This document shows positions 50,908-59,324 of a DNA stretch of 64,000 nt, piece by piece; positions within the stretch are counted from its first letter, which is position 1, and every line of letters starts with the position of its first letter. The notes under the pieces were generated by a model, which did not search any database, was not told where the DNA came from, and saw nothing but the letters and a program-made list of their open reading frames with translations. This DNA comes from Sulfitobacter sp. SK011 (lineage in GTDB: Bacteria > Pseudomonadota > Alphaproteobacteria > Rhodobacterales > Rhodobacteraceae). The stretch covers positions 4,084,001 through 4,148,000 of the forward strand of contig NZ_CP025803.1 of assembly GCF_003352065.1 (NCBI RefSeq), read 5' to 3'. The translations under genes were made by a program, and so were the position numbers.

Positions 50908-52479
50908 TCACTTCTCGGTCCCATTATACCGGCCCATAATATCGCTCAGCTGAGCCACCAACTCCTTGACCGTTGGTTCACGCAGCGTTTCAGCCAAAGT
51001 ATCAAGTTGTCGTAACAGTGTGTCAGGGGAGGTTCGAGAAGTGGGTCGACATGGTGCACCAACAGGGTCAGCTAAGATAGATTGGGCTGCCCCAAGCCAA
51101 TTTGATGGCTCAAAATATACTGACTTTGAGACGACTGTGCGGTTCGAGGTCGCCAAACTGACGAACAGGCGTTTTTCCTCCGAATTTGCGATCTGGTAAA
51201 GCGGGGCAAGGTTTTTTACCAGTTCGAGGAATTTCTCAAGATAGATTTGCTCAGCCTCTATTCCGGCACTGTCTTTTTGGCTTTCCTTGATGCGCCGAAT
51301 ATCGAAGTTGAGGCCCGCCTTCTTTCTGGAATAGGCCTCTTTGTCGATGAGACCTTCAATCAGCGCGTCCATCAAGGTATCTAGACGCGCCTCAAGTTTG
51401 CCAAGCTGCATCTTGAGCGACGCAGCTTCGTCGTGCTGATCTTGCCGGCCAACTTTCCAAGCCTCCAGCACTTCAACCAATTCGGCAAAGGGTTTTGGGC
51501 GAATGGTGCTTCTGTCAAACTCAGCAAGGGCGGCCTGTTCGATCGTTTCTTCTCGGATGCCCTTGGTCGGACAATCCGGCGTGTGGCAACGATAATACAC
51601 ATGCCCTTTCTGACGTTCGGCGATCATCGCCAACGAACACAACCCGCATTTGAACAAGCCCCGATATGTATGCATGTGCCGGGTGGTCTTCTTTCCACAT
51701 TTTCCGGCCTTCATTTCCTGAACCCGCTGAAACAAAGATGTGGATATCAGCGGCTCATGAATGCCGTCATAGGTATCTCCGGTCTCCTTTATCCGGATTA
51801 TGCCGGTGTAGAAGGGGTTTGAGAGAATGGTTTCAATCCCATGGCGGGATAATACGCCACCGCTGTGGTTTCTGAGCCCACGCGTGCTCATCTCAGCATG
51901 TAGAGAACGAATGCCGTGATTGCCGGTCCTGTAGAGATCGAACATCTCTTGGATCAGCGGCGCTTTCTCAGGGTCTGGGATCTTGGCTTTACCTCGACCC
52001 TGATCGAGATAACCGATTGGTGCACGAAACGGGTAAAGCCCCTGCTTGAGGCGGCCGCGAAGCCCCTTCTTCGCCTCTTCTCGCAGGTTACGGATATAAT
52101 CAGATGCAATCACCGCCTGAATGTCTGCTGTGAGCCTGCCACCACGGGATTGGAAATCCAGACTCTCCGTGACGAAATGGATGGCAACGCCCTGATCTGA
52201 TAATTCGCCGATTCTTGCCCAGTCGCGAAAGTTGCGCGCAGAGCGGTCAATCTTGTGGACGATCAGCCCATCAGCCTTGTGATTATTGAGATCGCGCATG
52301 ATGGCATTGAAGACCGGTCGCCCGGATTTGGCTGCGGTTTCTTTTTCTTCAAACCAGCGCGATATCGTCAGCCCGTGCTTTTCAGCGTAGCGGGTAATTT
52401 CTTCCTTCTGGACCTCCAGGGAAACCCCTTCGCCTTGTTTGGCGGTGGATACGCGGGTGTATCCAAAACATGTGGTCAT
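50908..52479 (-). CDS. Large serine recombinase
   Basis: This 523-residue site-specific recombinase has a resolvase domain at residues 1-150 with the nucleophile Ser in YTRVSTAKQG (residue 11) and catalytic Arg in VHKIDRSARN. A recombinase domain follows (GYLDQGRGKAKIPDPEKAPL, FYTGIIRIKETGDTY), then a zinc ribbon (CGLC and CHTPDC near residues 275-305) and a coiled coil near 330-420. All features of phage- and ICE-type integrases are intact. It probably integrates and excises the element spanning this region, between unlike DNA sites whose positions I could not identify. A 47-residue gene lies 12 bases upstream. Confidence 0.93.
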   Translation of the reverse strand: MTTCFGYTRVSTAKQGEGVSLEVQKEEITRYAEKHGLTISRWFEEKETAAKSGRPVFNAIMRDLNNHKADGLIVHKIDRSARNFRDWARIGELSDQGVAIHFVTESLDFQSRGGRLTADIQAVIASDYIRNLREEAKKGLRGRLKQGLYPFRAPIGYLDQGRGKAKIPDPEKAPLIQEMFDLYRTGNHGIRSLHAEMSTRGLRNHSGGVLSRHGIETILSNPFYTGIIRIKETGDTYDGIHEPLISTSLFQRVQEMKAGKCGKKTTRHMHTYRGLFKCGLCSLAMIAERQKGHVYYRCHTPDCPTKGIREETIEQAALAEFDRSTIRPKPFAELVEVLEAWKVGRQDQHDEAASLKMQLGKLEARLDTLMDALIEGLIDKEAYSRKKAGLNFDIRRIKESQKDSAGIEAEQIYLEKFLELVKNLAPLYQIANSEEKRLFVSLATSNRTVVSKSVYFEPSNWLGAAQSILADPVGAPCRPTSRTSPDTLLRQLDTLAETLREPTVKELVAQLSDIMGRYNGTEK

Positions 52480-52491
52480 ATGTGGTTTTCG

Positions 52492-52635
52492 TTATTCACT
52501 GGTAATAGTGCCGCCTTCTTTGGGCGGCTTGTCGATCTCTTCCTCCGGCCAGGGCCACGACCCTTCGCGCTCCATGCGCTCGAAGATGCGTTTGCACAGC
52601 TCAATGAATTGTTCAAAGCGTTGTTCTTCAGTCAT
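52492..52635 (-). CDS. Small acidic protein upstream of the recombinase, 47 residues
   Basis: The frame starts MTEEQRFEQFIELCKRIFER, continues MEREGSWPWPEEE and ends GGTITSE. Short proteins of this pattern, with an amphipathic helix, an SWPW motif and an acidic tail, lie directly before large serine recombinases in many elements, from general knowledge. No strong ribosome site is seen, but the 12-base distance to the recombinase and the conserved look support it. It may act as a recombination directionality or accessory factor; that is a guess. Confidence 0.65.
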   Translation of the reverse strand: MTEEQRFEQFIELCKRIFERMEREGSWPWPEEEIDKPPKEGGTITSE

Positions 52636-53096
52636 GGGTCCAGAATACTGGCTCATGAAGGTGTCGAAAACACCGGCTTAGGTGCAAGGACGGTAATTCG
52701 GATCGCGGACATTGACGAGGAAGATTTGAAGCTGTTCAGGCGGCCTGCCCGCCGTTTGGCTCCGTTACACATTCTACCGAGTCTTTGGCAAAGAGTCATC
52801 TTTGCTGGTGGCATGCGTTGTGCCTGTTGCGGTCCATTGGCCGCAATACCTGTAGCATTTGCCCTGCAATCGACTAAGATTTCCTCTGAAAACCTTAACG
52901 CTCTAGAACCACTGCCTGCTCTGATTCCTGGCGTTCGGAATGGTTTCACCATTCCGATACCAAACCGAACGCCATGAGTGATCGGAGTAGGTAAGACAGA
53001 TTGGGATGGTTGCCGTTTTTGAATCCGGTCGGGGCTTTGCGATTTTTCTACTTGCTGTAAACTGGGGATATACCAGCTTCACATAAGTTCATTTTT
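52636..53096. other. Region without a supportable gene
   Basis: Open frames exist on both strands, but none has a convincing start, ribosome site or recognisable family. A plus-strand stretch reads RCACCGPLAAIP, a lone CxxC. The last 100 bases are probably the promoter of the XRE gene at 53097. It may hold eroded element DNA. Confidence 0.4.
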
Positions 53097-53447
53097 ATGA
53101 TCCAGGAATTCACCCTCGACCTGAGGGCGGCCCGACGAAATTCGGGGCTCAGACAGGTCGACTGCGCTCATCTCATGGGCGTCAACAAAACCAAAATCTC
53201 AAATCTTGAGAATGGCCGCCAGCGTCCAAGCGTGCGTGACATCTGCACCTTGTCGATGATCTATGGCCGCAGCTTTGAAAGTCTCTTTGCCGGGATATTT
53301 GATGAGGTCAAAGCAGATGTCTTTTGTCACCTCTCAGACCTGCCAGAGCCGCAGTCCCATTATGGGCCCGCCACCAACAGGAAACGGACATTGGACGGTC
53401 TGAGAGCACGTTTGGAAGAAGATCACAGCGAGGTCTATGACGACTGA
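53097..53447 (+). CDS. XRE-family helix-turn-helix regulator
   Basis: This 116-residue protein has an N-terminal HTH: LRAARRNSGLRQVDCAHLMGV, then KTKISNLENGRQRPSVRDI, the classic XRE recognition helix. It lacks a peptidase or toxin domain; the C-terminal half is charged (KRTLDGLRARLEEDHSEVYDD). It overlaps the next gene by 11 bases, so the two are coupled. It probably controls genes of the mobile element, including itself. Confidence 0.88.
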   Translation: MIQEFTLDLRAARRNSGLRQVDCAHLMGVNKTKISNLENGRQRPSVRDICTLSMIYGRSFESLFAGIFDEVKADVFCHLSDLPEPQSHYGPATNRKRTLDGLRARLEEDHSEVYDD

Positions 53448-53895
53448 CCGAAAGCGCATTCTCAGTGTCGCCGTTGCCTCCGGCAAAGTGGCTTACATAT
53501 TTCTGATCGATGGCAAGTTGAAGGATTGGCAGTGCTCACGGGCGGCGAGCCTGTCAGCGCCCAAGGGCCGATCCCTGTTGCGCAGAGCTGTGGCCCGTTT
53601 TGAGCCAGATATTGTGGTGACCGAGGATCCGTTCAAGCCAACGCGCAAATCCGGGAGCTCACTAGATATCCTAAATGCCCTGGTGCAGGAATTGACCGAC
53701 AGCGCCACCCCGCATCATCTGGTTCAACGCAACCAGCAGTTTCCCAACAAATATGACGAAGCCCTGGCCTTGGCCAAACGTTTTCCTGCAATCACCCCCT
53801 GGCTGCCGAAAACGCCCAAAATATGGGAAGCGGAACCCGTGAATGCAATTTACTTCGAGGCGCTCTCGATGGCGGTTCTAATTGTCGACGGCTAA
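53437..53895 (+). CDS. RNase H-fold (RuvC-like) protein, unknown role
   Basis: This 152-residue protein has the pattern of a RuvC/YqgF-type fold: a first beta-strand pair RILSVAVASGKVAYIFLIDGKL, a strand FEPDIVVTEDPF with a conserved Glu, and a C-terminal helix EALSMAVLIV. The usual first catalytic Asp (GxDxG) is replaced by SVAVASGK, so nuclease activity is doubtful. It overlaps the XRE gene by 11 bases. The pairing with an XRE regulator in a mobile element could be a regulatory or defence-related unit; no such function is shown. Confidence 0.6.
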   Translation: MTTDRKRILSVAVASGKVAYIFLIDGKLKDWQCSRAASLSAPKGRSLLRRAVARFEPDIVVTEDPFKPTRKSGSSLDILNALVQELTDSATPHHLVQRNQQFPNKYDEALALAKRFPAITPWLPKTPKIWEAEPVNAIYFEALSMAVLIVDG

Positions 53896-54177
53896 GTCGT
53901 ATGGCCCGACCAGTCTCACCGTGATGCTCTCGGCACGTTATTGGCTGCAATCTCAGTAATTCGTCGCCATACGTTGGATGTGCCTCACATCTTTCGGACA
54001 TCGATCCAACCAGAGCCTTAAGGGTTCTATGAGTGAAAAAAGGGTCAGCCATTTCGTAGGTTTTCTACATTAACTACAATGTGTTGCTTCATTGTTGAGC
54101 CGCTTGGCGGAATGGCGCGATTTCCCCCGAAATGGTATCATATGTGCAGGTGTTCCCCACAAAAATCGGAGACTGCA

Positions 54178-55026
54178 ATGGCACGCGATATATACGCGGA
54201 AGTCACCAATGCGTTGGTGTCTTCCATCGAGGCTGATCCTGAGAAGCCAATCATGCCCTGGAACCGAACTGGCACAAATACGGTGCCGAGTAACATCGCT
54301 TCTGGCGGTGAATACAGCGGTGTAAACATCATCAATCTCTGGATCACGGCACAGGTGCACGGGTTCGCAACCGGCACTTGGGGCACGTATCGGCAGTGGC
54401 GCGAAAAAGGCGCGTCAGTACAGAAGGGGCAGAAATCTACCCCTGTCATCGTCTACAAACAAGTGACGAGAGAGAGCGCCGATGGTGAAGATGAGATCTA
54501 CCGCGTGTTGAAGTATTTCAATGTCTTCAATGCCGATCAGGTGGACGGGTACGACCTGCCCACGCTATCGGATTCTGCCGAGCCCGTTGAACGTATCACG
54601 GCGATTGATGCGATGATCGCAAAGACCCGTGTGGATATTCGGGAGGCTGGTGCACAAGCATATTACAGCCCCACCGAAGACCAGATCACCATGCCTGAGA
54701 GTAGCCGGTTCTTTGACACCGTCTCTGGCACGCGCAGCGAAAACTACTATGCAGTGTTGCTGCATGAACTGACGCACTGGACAGGGCATCCGTCCCGATG
54801 CGATCGGGATTTGCGCAACAGGTTCGGAGATGCAGCCTACGCAATGGAAGAACTTGTGGCCGAGATCGGCTCTGCGTTCTTCTGCGCCAGGCTCGGTATC
54901 TCCTCATCCCCACGCGAAGATCATGCACAATACCTGGGCAACTGGTTGCCTGTTCTGAAGAGTGACAAGAAGGCCATTTTCACCGCCGCAGCCAAAGCGC
55001 AATCCGCAATTGATTTTGTGATATAG
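54178..55026 (+). CDS. ardC: ArdC-like antirestriction protein
   Basis: This 282-residue protein has the two ArdC parts. The N-terminal ssDNA-binding domain contains PEKPIMPWNRTG, GGEYSGVNIINLW and FATGTWGTYRQWREKGASVQKGQKST in segments. The C-terminal zincin-like domain has metallopeptidase motif HELTHWTGH near residue 197 and a downstream AYAMEELVAEIGSAF. ArdC proteins protect incoming plasmid DNA. ATG 54178 with GGAG upstream is chosen; the frame is open 33 codons further. The 282-base gap before it has no gene I can identify. It supports the mobile origin of the region. Confidence 0.9.
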   Translation: MARDIYAEVTNALVSSIEADPEKPIMPWNRTGTNTVPSNIASGGEYSGVNIINLWITAQVHGFATGTWGTYRQWREKGASVQKGQKSTPVIVYKQVTRESADGEDEIYRVLKYFNVFNADQVDGYDLPTLSDSAEPVERITAIDAMIAKTRVDIREAGAQAYYSPTEDQITMPESSRFFDTVSGTRSENYYAVLLHELTHWTGHPSRCDRDLRNRFGDAAYAMEELVAEIGSAFFCARLGISSSPREDHAQYLGNWLPVLKSDKKAIFTAAAKAQSAIDFVI

Positions 55027-55085
55027 CGCCCAAGCGGCCCCTCTTGTTTGAGAGGCCGTTATTTTGATCCTGCGTAGCTCTGGTC

Positions 55086-55304
55086 TCATAACAAAAACAC
55101 TACCGTGGCCGCCAGGGCGATGGCAGACATGAAGATGACAGGGCATCTATCATAGCGGGTCGCGACCCTGCGCCAATCCTTCAACCGCCCAAACAAGTTC
55201 TCAATCTTGTGGCGGTTTCGATAAATCTTGGTGTCATGTGGGATGGGGGAATGGAAACGGCCATTGCAAGGTCTGCTATCCATCGCGAACCAGTCATCCG
55301 ACAA
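55086..55304 (-). mobile_element. IS5-family transposase, C-terminal remnant
   Basis: The minus strand reads IPHDTKIYRNRHKIENLFG, then RLKDWRRVATRYDRC and SAIALAATVVFLL, the end of an IS5-type DDE transposase including the final catalytic Glu (KIEN). Sequence before it (DDWFAMDSR) is only partly recognisable, and about three quarters of the gene is missing. No terminal inverted repeat was found. It lies directly behind the homocysteine methyltransferase gene. Confidence 0.82.
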
Positions 55305-55334
55305 AAATCGTCAGATGACCGCTCCGAGCCCACT

Positions 55335-56303
55335 TTACCGATTTTCCGTGGCGCAGCGAAGGTCTGCTTCGGCGATTTTTGCAGATCTCGCAATGCTAGA
55401 CATGTGGCGCATATCTGTCCCGCAGCATCCTCCAAGAACGCTGATCTGTGGGAATCTGCGCCGAATTTCCGCAAGCTGTTGCCCGAGTTCAACCGGATCG
55501 CCATCGTCAAGCTCTTCGGCTTCATCCAACTGTGCATGGCTGCATCGCGACGCATTGGCGACGATCCCACGCAAACGTTGCATCCAGGGATCATCGGACA
55601 ACACGTTTTCAAAGTGATCAGGATGCGCGCAATTGATCATAAAGTATGCAGCATAACCGTCCGCTTCCGCGTCCACTTGAGTGATCGCCTCTTTAAGTGA
55701 GGCTCCTGTCGGCAAGTGCCCGTCGGTCTCAACCGTGAATGCAATGATCACCGGGAGGCCAAAGCGCTTGGCTGCGCGTACAATTCCGACGGCTTCAGCA
55801 GGGTAGGCAAGTGTGTATCCACTGATCACGTCCACCTCCGTTTCTGCCAGCGCTGCGATTTGCTCTGTATGATATGTTTCGGCTTCCTCTGCGCTCATTT
55901 GTTCGCTTGGCGCGTATGCATCGGCGCGTGGTCCGACATTGGCGCTGATCAGCGTTGGCAGATCGCCAAACGTGTCTCTCGCTTCGCTCATGTGGGCTAT
56001 GGCCTGCTTGTTCAGGTCAACCAGTTGTTCGGGTGAGTAACCAATGGTCGCACCGCGATCCCTGTTGGCAACCCATGTCGGGCTTTCGAGGATAACGCCG
56101 ATACCGTGTTCTTTTCCAACTGCGATCATATCACGGTAGTAGCCATTCAGCTGAGCGCGTCCCGCTTTAGACTCCAGCAATGGATAAGAGGCAAACCCCG
56201 GCAGATCGACACCTTGGTTGAATATGAGGTCGGTTTCCATGCCAGTGGAGGCCACATAAAGGCCGCCGTCAAGTTGCGGAAAATCGTTTCGGTGAATTGC
56301 CAT
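55335..56303 (-). CDS. Homocysteine S-methyltransferase family protein
   Basis: This 322-residue TIM-barrel methyltransferase has the three zinc cysteines of the family: NCAHPDHF in the middle and GGCCGTDMRHM near the C-terminus. It would move a methyl group from S-methylmethionine, betaine or a related donor to homocysteine. The length suits MmuM-like proteins. The final 20 or so residues lie near the IS5 remnant, so the C-terminus may have been altered, but the catalytic part is complete. Confidence 0.9.
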   Translation of the reverse strand: MAIHRNDFPQLDGGLYVASTGMETDLIFNQGVDLPGFASYPLLESKAGRAQLNGYYRDMIAVGKEHGIGVILESPTWVANRDRGATIGYSPEQLVDLNKQAIAHMSEARDTFGDLPTLISANVGPRADAYAPSEQMSAEEAETYHTEQIAALAETEVDVISGYTLAYPAEAVGIVRAAKRFGLPVIIAFTVETDGHLPTGASLKEAITQVDAEADGYAAYFMINCAHPDHFENVLSDDPWMQRLRGIVANASRCSHAQLDEAEELDDGDPVELGQQLAEIRRRFPQISVLGGCCGTDMRHMSSIARSAKIAEADLRCATENR

Positions 56304-56822
56304 ATGGAAAGCCTCAATCTATCTGAAATTCCAGCGAAACTATCAGTTTGACGGCCTTTTGCCCATAGCGGCATGGTTTCACCCAAACCCGCAGGTTGCC
56401 GTTACTTGCCAAAACGATCCGTTTGGTCGTCCGCTCGAAAGCGTTCATTGGGGCGGTTGCAGCGAATTCACACTTTGTCCCGCATAGCCGACCTAAATGC
56501 TCATAAGGAGGCGCACCAAAGAGTTTCAAAAGGGTTCATAAAATGAACAAATCACCGAATTGTACCTAGGTATCTGTCCTTGTGAGCCGATGGCTCCTTT
56601 TGAGACCATTGTAACCGATGCCGGGCCCTTTGCGAATGTCCGCTCCTACAAATTGAAAACTTGATGTCCTCTCCGCACGGCTAATAGTGGCGTTCACGCT
56701 GTCGGAAAATTTTTCGAGGGTTTCCAACAGAATGGGCAAGCATTTTCCAGGACATTCGATAACCTGCTTGCACGCCCTGTAGGTTCACCGAACTGTCGAA
56801 GTTGGAGGTCTATTTTTTCCAG
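56304..56822. other. Intergenic region, no supported gene
   Basis: This 519-base stretch has no frame with a ribosome site and family match. A minus-strand open stretch near 56314-56529 reads like a broken gene (RTTKRIVLASNGNLRVW), but I cannot identify it. The sequence around 56480-56540, with AAGGAGG, lacks a coding follow-up. It may be eroded insertion DNA. Confidence 0.4.
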
Positions 56823-57164
56823 CTATAAAATTTCAATTGAACCCTTCATATGCGGGTGAAAAATACAGAAATAAGTGTTTTCCATACCGTCAATAACGGT
56901 GATTTCCGCAGTTTCATTCTTTGCGATTTCTGCCGTGTCCCAGCCAAACTCATCTGCGGTTGCCGTATGCAGTGCCAGATCATGGTTCGTCCAACGGATC
57001 GTGTCGCCGACATGAACCTGCACCACATCCGGTTCAAATTTCAACGCCTTGATCGCAATGTCATGCGCAATTGGCTCAGCGGCAAAAAGGGGAGATGTGG
57101 TCAGGACGACTGCTGATGCAGCCGCCCCGCCAATCACGTCCCGGCGTGGGTATGATTTTGCCAT
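56823..57164 (-). CDS. Small blue-copper (cupredoxin/amicyanin-like) protein
   Basis: This 113-residue exported protein has a twin-arginine-like signal (YPRRDVIGGAAAS) and a plastocyanin fold. Type-1 copper ligands are seen: His in NHDLALHTATA region, then Cys, His and Met in YFCIFHPHMKG at the end. It would carry single electrons in the periplasm. It overlaps the DUF4142 gene (TAATG), with which it is translation-coupled. No partner dehydrogenase is nearby. Confidence 0.88.
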   Translation of the reverse strand: MAKSYPRRDVIGGAAASAVVLTTSPLFAAEPIAHDIAIKALKFEPDVVQVHVGDTIRWTNHDLALHTATADEFGWDTAEIAKNETAEITVIDGMENTYFCIFHPHMKGSIEIL

Positions 57165-57688
57165 TACTGCAGCGCCTTTACCATCATTTCAGCATGCGCT
57201 TCATGGGCCTTGAAAATGCCAAGCCCCTGCTCGAACAGTGCCTTGACTTCGGCGTTGTCGATATTGGGGATCATTGTATTCTCAACCAGATCGTTCACGG
57301 CTTGGTGATAGGCCAGCTCATTGGCGGCATAGGCTGCGTCAAACTCTGCGCCACGCAGCTGGACAATGCCATCAATGATCTTTTCTGCATTTCCATTCAG
57401 TGTTTGGCTGAACGCATTGTCCTGCGCCGACGCCCCCAGCTTGTCCAGCAGGCCAAGGGCCGCTTCGTTTACAGCCGAGTGGTCACGGATCATTGTGTTG
57501 GCGAACGCGTGGATGTCAGGATTGGCCGAGAGCGCCAGCGCCAGATACGCATAACGAATATCGATGTTGTCAGCGGTATAGGCAATATGGGCGTATTCAA
57601 GGTCGCTCATGTCAGCGACCTCTTGTGCAGATGCCTGAGCACCTGTCATGGCCAATGTGACGGCGAGTGCGGGAAGCAATTTCTTCAT
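57164..57688 (-). CDS. DUF4142 family protein, exported
   Basis: This 174-residue protein has a Sec signal (MKKLLPALAVTLAM, cleavage near ASA) and a four-helix ferritin-like DUF4142 domain: DLEYAHIAYTADNIDIRYAYLAL, FANTMIRDHSAVNEAALGLL and AYHQAVNDLVENTMIP. Function is unknown; related proteins are periplasmic stress proteins. It is coupled to a copper protein, so metal or oxidative stress handling is conceivable. It is divergent from an AraC regulator 138 bases away. Confidence 0.85.
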   Translation of the reverse strand: MKKLLPALAVTLAMTGAQASAQEVADMSDLEYAHIAYTADNIDIRYAYLALALSANPDIHAFANTMIRDHSAVNEAALGLLDKLGASAQDNAFSQTLNGNAEKIIDGIVQLRGAEFDAAYAANELAYHQAVNDLVENTMIPNIDNAEVKALFEQGLGIFKAHEAHAEMMVKALQ

Positions 57689-57826
57689 TTTGGGAACTCC
57701 ATTGTATGTTTCGATAGGAATTGAGTACCCCCAAATGATCCGTTCAATACATGCTCATTCATCCCAATTTTCGTGCAGATCGTTCAGATATCTGTACAGT
57801 TATTACAAGTGGTGTATGTTCAATCC

Positions 57827-58783
57827 ATGCTTGATCTTCTGAGTGACATCCTCACCAACCTGTCCATGCGCGGTTCGCTGTATTTCCGCACGTCCCTGAC
57901 ATCTCCCTGGGGCATCGAAGTGCCCCAATTCGAAAATGTTGCGCGCTTTCATTTCGCCCATCGGGGCAATTGCCTGGTCGAAGTTGAAGGCGCGAAAAAA
58001 CCGGTATGTCTGGAACAAGGTGACCTTGTCATCATACCTCATGGGGCCTCCCACAAGCTCTACTGCGCGCCCGAAACGCGGCACGCGGCCCTGCCGCTTG
58101 AAACGGTGATTGAGCAGTCTGGCTATAACGGAAACGGTGTGTTGGTTTACGGCGGCGATGATGATGACCGTGATACGCAGCTAATCTGTGGACATTTCTC
58201 GTTCGAACCTCACGCAAAACATGTTTTGATGGAGCGCCTTCCACCAATCATCCACCTTAAGAACTATGGTGAAACCGCCGGAAAATGGATGGAGGCCTCG
58301 TTGCGCGTTATTGGCGATGAGGCCGGCGGGCGCAAAATGGGCGGTGACCTGATCGCGCTGAAGATGTCTGAGGCGATCCTGGCGCAGGCGATCCGTAGCT
58401 TCATCGAAAGTCGGGATGCTGACGACTGGGCTTTGGGTGCGTTTTCCGACAAGCAGCTAAGCCGCGCGTTGGACGCCTTTCACAAATCCCCGGCAGAGCG
58501 CTGGACCGTTGAGGCCCTGGCCAATGCAGCCGGTATGTCGCGCACAAGCTTTGCGGTTCAATTTCAAAAACTCATGCAGATGTCACCAATGGAATATGTG
58601 ACCGGATGGCGGATGGAAATCGCCAAGAAAGTCTTGCATCAATTGGGGTGTTCGCTGACGGATGCAGCCGAAAGCGCGGGGTATGCCTCAGACAGCGCCT
58701 TCACGCGGGCCTTTAAGAAAGAGACAGGCCAGACCCCAGCAGAGTTTCGCAAGCTAAAAATGCCCGCTCGTTCCAATTCCTGA
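57827..58783 (+). CDS. AraC-family transcriptional regulator with cupin sensor
   Basis: This 318-residue regulator has an N-terminal cupin-type sensor (FHFAHRGNCLVEVEG, then LEQGDLVIIPHGASH) and a C-terminal double helix-turn-helix (WTVEALANAAGMSRTSFAVQFQKLMQMSPMEYV split over the first HTH, then AESAGYASDSAFTRAFKKETGQTPAEFR). ATG 57827 is the most downstream start that keeps the whole cupin. It is divergent from the DUF4142-cupredoxin pair and may control it or the small membrane gene downstream. Confidence 0.9.
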   Translation: MLDLLSDILTNLSMRGSLYFRTSLTSPWGIEVPQFENVARFHFAHRGNCLVEVEGAKKPVCLEQGDLVIIPHGASHKLYCAPETRHAALPLETVIEQSGYNGNGVLVYGGDDDDRDTQLICGHFSFEPHAKHVLMERLPPIIHLKNYGETAGKWMEASLRVIGDEAGGRKMGGDLIALKMSEAILAQAIRSFIESRDADDWALGAFSDKQLSRALDAFHKSPAERWTVEALANAAGMSRTSFAVQFQKLMQMSPMEYVTGWRMEIAKKVLHQLGCSLTDAAESAGYASDSAFTRAFKKETGQTPAEFRKLKMPARSNS

Positions 58784-58892
58784 ACGATCTGCACGGCATC
58801 TTGGATGGGTGGACATGGATGGATACATTCTCCGAGACTAGATTTTCTCTATCAACGCTGAATATCAGCACCAGCTAGAGAAAGACGAAATC

Positions 58893-59264
58893 ATGTTCCC
58901 ACGCTTCATCACCAAATCGATCCACGCTTATCTCGATTACCCTGTCGCCCTCGGTCTGATCGCCATGCCATTCCTGTTCGGGCTGGGTGAAACGGCCCCA
59001 TTGGCCTTTTGGCTGTCGGTTGTTACGGGCGTTGCCGCCTTTGTCTTGACCGCACTGACAGATCATCATCTGGGTATTGTTCGGGTTCTGCCCTACAGCC
59101 TCCATTTAACAGTGGATGCCTTGGTCGGGCTGACCTTTGTGGCCGCGCCTTTCTTTCTTGGCTTCACAGGAGTGGACTTCGGGTACTACATGGTCCTCGG
59201 TCTCACCGTTCTGGCGGTGGTTGGATTGCACCAGCCCGAAGATCAAACCGCTATTGCCCCGTAG
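58893..59264 (+). CDS. Small four-helix membrane protein, SPW-like
   Basis: This 123-residue protein has four hydrophobic segments arranged as two similar halves (LDYPVALGLIAMPFLFG and LTVDALVGLTFVAAPFFLG), the pattern of SPW-repeat or related small membrane proteins. Each half has an acidic residue before the first helix. The function is unknown. It follows the AraC gene by 109 bases and may be its target. A hairpin follows. Confidence 0.75.
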   Translation: MFPRFITKSIHAYLDYPVALGLIAMPFLFGLGETAPLAFWLSVVTGVAAFVLTALTDHHLGIVRVLPYSLHLTVDALVGLTFVAAPFFLGFTGVDFGYYMVLGLTVLAVVGLHQPEDQTAIAP

Positions 59265-59281
59265 GTCCTGGCAATTGCAAA

Positions 59282-59304
59282 GGGCCGCGCGCATGGTGCG
59301 GCCC
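59282..59304 (+). terminator. Hairpin after the small membrane protein gene
   Basis: GGGCCGC (59282-59288) pairs with GCGGCCC (59298-59304), nine-base loop, no strong T-run after it. It lies 17 bases past a stop and 20 before the next start, so it probably reduces read-through. Confidence 0.5.
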
Positions 59305-59324
59305 AATGAATTTGAGGGCTAGGC

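Noticed and set aside
52255..52977. 240-codon plus-strand frame
   Set aside because: Its first part is antisense to the recombinase and its 47-residue neighbour; the remainder shows a single CxxC and no family.
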